A stretch of 64,000 bases of DNA from Notamacropus eugenii (taxonomy: Eukaryota; Chordata; Mammalia; Diprotodontia; Macropodidae): assembly GCF_028372415.1 (NCBI RefSeq), contig NC_092872.1, forward strand, positions 391,676,853 to 391,740,852, given 5' to 3'. Positions 60,468-64,000 of this stretch are shown piece after piece; position 1 is the first letter of the stretch, and each line of letters begins with the position of its first letter. The position numbers and the translations under genes are program-made. The notes under the pieces were generated by a model. That model made no database searches. It was not told the origin of the DNA and was given only the letters and a program-made list of their open reading frames with translations.

Positions 60468-60674
60468 CAGAGGTGGGGACCCTGCAGCCCAGAGGCTACA
60501 CATGACCATCTAGGTCCTCAAGTGTGCCCTTTTGACTAAATATAAACATTATAGAACAAGTTCCCTTAATAAAAGGATCTGTTCTGTAAAATTTGAACTC
60601 AGTCACAAGGCCACACCCAAGACCTAGAAGGCCTCACTTCATGAGACCTCCAGGCCACAGGCTGCCTGCCTCTG
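60468..60674. mobile_element. hAT-like MITE, second copy
   Basis: Same family and orientation as 8739-8941: cagaggtggggaccctgcag at the left, then ctaggtcctcaagtg and cccttaataaaaggat in the middle, and cctgcctctg at the right. More diverged at its ends. Confidence 0.7.
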
Positions 60675-61714
60675 GCTTGGAAGAATCTTATGCATTAAGA
60701 AAATATGGATAGGGAAAGGTAGACTCTAGGAATAAAGAGACAGTCCATACACGTGTACAGAAATGGGAAATGGGATACTAAATTCTGGAAAGTTGTCCAG
60801 TTTTAAATAAGTATAGAATTGTATAAGTGAAATAGTGTGAAACCAGTCAAGGAATGTAGATGGGGCAACATTGGGGAAGGCCTTAAATGATAATCTAACT
60901 GTTTCTTAGAGTTGTAAAGGATTACTGAATATTTTTCTTCCAGCGATGAAATAGCTCAAACTGTGGCTTAGGAAGATTATTATGATAGCTATATGAAGGA
61001 TGAATTAAGAAAGACAGACATTGGGAGAAGGAATAACAATTAAGAAATAAAAACAGTCCTGAAACTAAATGATAAAATCTTGTATTAGGACAATAACTAT
61101 GTAAATGAAAATAAACAGAAAGATGTGAGAGATTTTGTTTATGTAAAATTAACCAAATTGCACCTGATTTAATATAGTGAGGGAGGAAAAGGCAGAGGCT
61201 TAAATGTTGCTAATTTTGACTGCTGTTTTTAGATCAAAATTATGCTTTTCAAATAGGAAATTTATGTATTCTGATTTCATTTCTTTTTGTGTCCTCAATG
61301 CTTATGATCCTGTTAATATTTTTCATGCCCATGTGGCATAGTGAGGATGACATATCTAGTTTTTTCAAGCATGCTTTTGAAGGGATAAAGTGGAGATTAA
61401 ACTCCCTTTCCCAGGAAAATACCCAATTATATGAGAAACATATGAAGAAGAGAGACACAGACACACTACAATTAATTGCAATCCCCTTCCAAATGGACCA
61501 TGATCTCAGTGAAGCAAATATTAATATCCATAGTAGGAAAGCAACAGGTAATCAGTACAGAAGTTGCTATACTCATCTCCATACTAACAGTGTACTTGAG
61601 TTGGTTACTTGCTTACTGTGAATTCACATATGTCCAAAGAAAAAAAAATATTGAAACACATCTCACAATTATTGGTAATAGTTTTCACCCTTCTTGTTCC
61701 TTGTTTGGTAAATC

Positions 61715-61805
61715 ACTAGGCATTTATTCAGTAACTACTCTATGGAATACAGAGTTTCTAGAAAGACAAAAAAGCAACAGTTCTTTCCTTCAAAGAGTTT
61801 GCATT
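61715..61805 (-). mobile_element. L2/MIR-type 3' tail
   Basis: ggcatttattcagtaactac and cttcaaagagtttgcattct resemble the antisense L2 tail. Confidence 0.55.
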
Positions 61806-61849
61806 CTATCAAAGGAGACAACTAGTACGTGGGTGTTGTCTTTCCCACT

Positions 61850-62885
61850 TGAAGAAAGCCAACATGACATCATGAAGTGAATGTACAATGCATGTGACTG
61901 TGACTGATCAAACCTATATGACCTTGGAAAGCTCTACCATGTGCTGGGCACAAACAGGCCACATGAAAATTTGGAATCAAGATTCTCTTAATTTGCCCAT
62001 CTCATGTTTCCTTTGAACTACTCTATTTCTTATAGAGCACAACAATTTCTTTGCTGTGAGCATGTTATGCTAGATGATCATTTACCAATGTTTCCCAAAT
62101 CTTACCATCGATTCCAAAGTTCTTCAGAGATACCTTATGAGTCTCCTTGGATCACCTCTTCTTGTCTCTGTGTGAGCACTTGCTTTGTGTGAGTTCCTTG
62201 TAAAATAGTCTTTTAGAAAAGTATACATTTGACATTCAAACATGGCCGGTCCACCTGAGTTGTGCTCTCTGCAGAAGTATTTAAATGCTTACTGGTTTAG
62301 CCCAGAAAGTACTTCAGTGTCCAGTACCTTATCTTTCAAGGTGATCTTTAGAATCTTTATAATATAATTTAAAAGGAAGCAATTTAGTTTCCTGGCATAG
62401 CACTGGTATATTCTCCAGGTTTCATAGGCATACAACAATGATGGCAGCAAAATGACTCTATAGACCTTCAGTTTGGTAGGTAGCGTAAGAGTTCTTCTCT
62501 CTCACATTTTCCTTTAGAGACTCCAAAACACCAATCTAGCTTTGACAATATATGCTTCAATCTCATCTTCTGTGTGTACCTCCTTGGCAACTATATTACT
62601 GAGATAAGTGAAATCATCTATAGCATTCAAAATTTCTCCATTTGCTATAACTGATGGCTGTACATATAGATGGTGTAGTGCTTGGCTGAAGGACAACCTC
62701 TTTTCTTGGCATTAATTGTAAGACTGAAAGTAACACAAGTGGCAGAAAATCAATCCATACTCTGTTATATCTCAGCCTTAGAGTCTGCATGGAATGCACA
62801 ATCACCTGTGAACAAAAAGTTGAGCAACAACTCTATTCCTACTTATAATCTTCTGAATACCATTTCAGAAAGTTAAGCAACCATA
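61850..62885 (-). mobile_element. Non-LTR LINE fragment, reverse transcriptase to C-terminal zinc-finger-like end, clade unresolved
   Basis: Minus-strand reading from 62880 shows a GDCAFHADSKAEI block (FADDCAL...EAEMQ in the family), LTINAKK, then ANGEILNAIDDFTYLSNIV, KLKVYRVILLPSLLYACETW, YQCYARKLN and LDTEVL. The far end near 61900-61990 gives CLCPAHGRAFQGHIGLISH, the C-terminal zinc-finger-like motif of this family. This is an endonuclease-reverse transcriptase type distinct from the L1, L2, BovB and CR1/L3 elements in the window. Decayed; longest open piece about 60 aa. Confidence 0.7.
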
Positions 62886-63470
62886 CTTGCAGGGGTGTGT
62901 TAAAAATTCATGTTATCTAATAATACCCAAATACTGTTGTATGAAAACCTTTTATTCTTCCCAAATGCACTTTATATAGTGTTTTTATAGGAAAAGTTCT
63001 AAATTCTGTGCATTTTTCTGCTCTTTTATTGAGAAATACAAATCTTTTCAACTATAAGTTCACTATTTTTTACAAGTTATGTATCTCAAGATACATTTCT
63101 ATTCCCATTCATTATGATATCTGAGGATACTTGTGCCTTTGATCTCATTCCCTGAGATTACCCCTGGAAGCTTACTTTTTTAATCATTCCCTTTACTCAA
63201 CCCTCTTTAAATTTTCCTTATTTCCTCCTTCCCTACTGCCTAAAATGATTTCTAGACTTTTATGATCCTTAAAGCATGAGCAGCTGAAGAAAAAAACTTT
63301 ACTGGCCTTTTCATCTCTTATATCTCTTCTCATCACGACCAAACATTAGGGAGAAAATGTCATTTGTACTGATTGTTTCTACTTCTTGACCTCTTCATCT
63401 CAAACCTTTGTAATATGACTTTTGACCCAAATACTTGTCTGAAATTGCTATTTTCACGTTTAGCTATGTC
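62886..63470. other. Unassigned DNA, possibly the start of an L2 copy
   Basis: From about 63130 the pyrimidine-rich plus strand resembles decayed L2 coding sequence but is not clear until about 63480. Confidence 0.35.
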
Positions 63471-64000
63471 CTTTTATCTGCTAAGTCTAATGTCTAAGTC
63501 TAATTCAAGCTCAGCCTAGTTAATCTTTTTCAGCTTTTGACATTGTTATCAGCCCTTTCTCCTCAATCCTGTCCTTTTTCTTTTCTGATAATTCTCATTC
63601 CTGATGAATTTTCCTCTTACCTATGTGACTATTTAATCACAGTTTCTTTTGATAGATTATAATTTGTTTACCTCCCGCAAAGCATCAATATCCCTTGAGC
63701 TCAGTCTTTTCTCTTTAAACTTTTTCTTGTTGATTTAATTAAATTATATTAACTCAATTATCATCTTCATATGAATATCAACCAAACTTATATATCTAGT
63801 TTTTCCTTTCAGTCTCATATAACCAACTCCTTGCTACACATCCCAAATAAAACTTGTTAACTCTTGTCCCTGTAAATGATCATTTTTTAAAACAGTATGA
63901 TTTTTGATAACACCATCACTCTTCCACTTACCAAAATTTGAAAATTCAGAGTCATTCTTGGCTCTTCCTTCTACCTCAGCTTTCTGTATTCAAATAGTTG
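63471..64000 (+). mobile_element. L2-clade LINE copy running off the right edge
   Basis: cagcttttgacattgttatc (the AFDTVDH-like start of a reverse-transcriptase block) to gagtcattcttggctcttcc followed by ctttctgtattcaaatagtt (GVILDSSL...HIQ). Truncated by the window end. Confidence 0.65.

Overview
The window looks like marsupial nuclear DNA. It is AT-rich, almost gene-free and packed with mammalian repeats: MIR/THER1-type SINEs, L2 and CR1/L3 LINEs, a BovB-like RTE LINE, RTE-tailed SINEs, and recent half-LINEs (HAL1: an L1-type ORF1 without ORF2). The species cannot be fixed from the sequence alone. All names come from remembered family consensus and protein sequences, not from a search. Ends of old repeats are approximate unless a target-site duplication (TSD) is given.

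The only live host coding sequence I can support is the first coding exon of GABRG2 (GABA-A receptor gamma-2 subunit), plus strand, 48640-48743, ending in a GT donor. About 650 bp into the intron lies a near-consensus RE1/NRSE site (49394-49414). A 145-bp TG/GA tract lies between exon and RE1. By this reading 1-48 kb is upstream intergenic DNA (between GABRA1 and GABRG2, if the usual mammalian cluster order holds), and 48.7-64 kb is GABRG2 intron 1.

Layout. 0-3.1 kb: two decayed L2 LINE copies. 4.1-26.4 kb: four near-complete HAL1 elements (4087-7030 +, 14152-17076 -, 18020-20757 -, 23682-26426 +) among older L1-lineage, L2, CR1/L3 and MIR remnants. The first HAL1 has an uninterrupted 362-aa ORF1, a perfect 16-bp TSD and a tandemly doubled GC-rich 5' UTR unit. 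28.3-31.5 kb: an ECD processed pseudogene split by a 1.3-kb L1/HAL1-lineage derivative without ORF1. 31.8-35.4 kb: a broken, shortened endogenous retrovirus with two LTRs. 35.6-36.5 kb: an RPLP0 processed pseudogene. 37.4-46.3 kb: RTE/BovB, CR1/L3, RTE-SINE and L1 remnants.

Intron side. 49.4-56.9 kb is poor in recognisable repeats. 57.2-64 kb holds L2 copies, an old L1/HAL1 insertion, a hAT-like MITE and a LINE of unresolved clade. No CRISPR array, operon, intact tRNA or rRNA gene was seen. The exciting parts are HAL1 biology and GABRG2 control; I found no undescribed multi-gene system.
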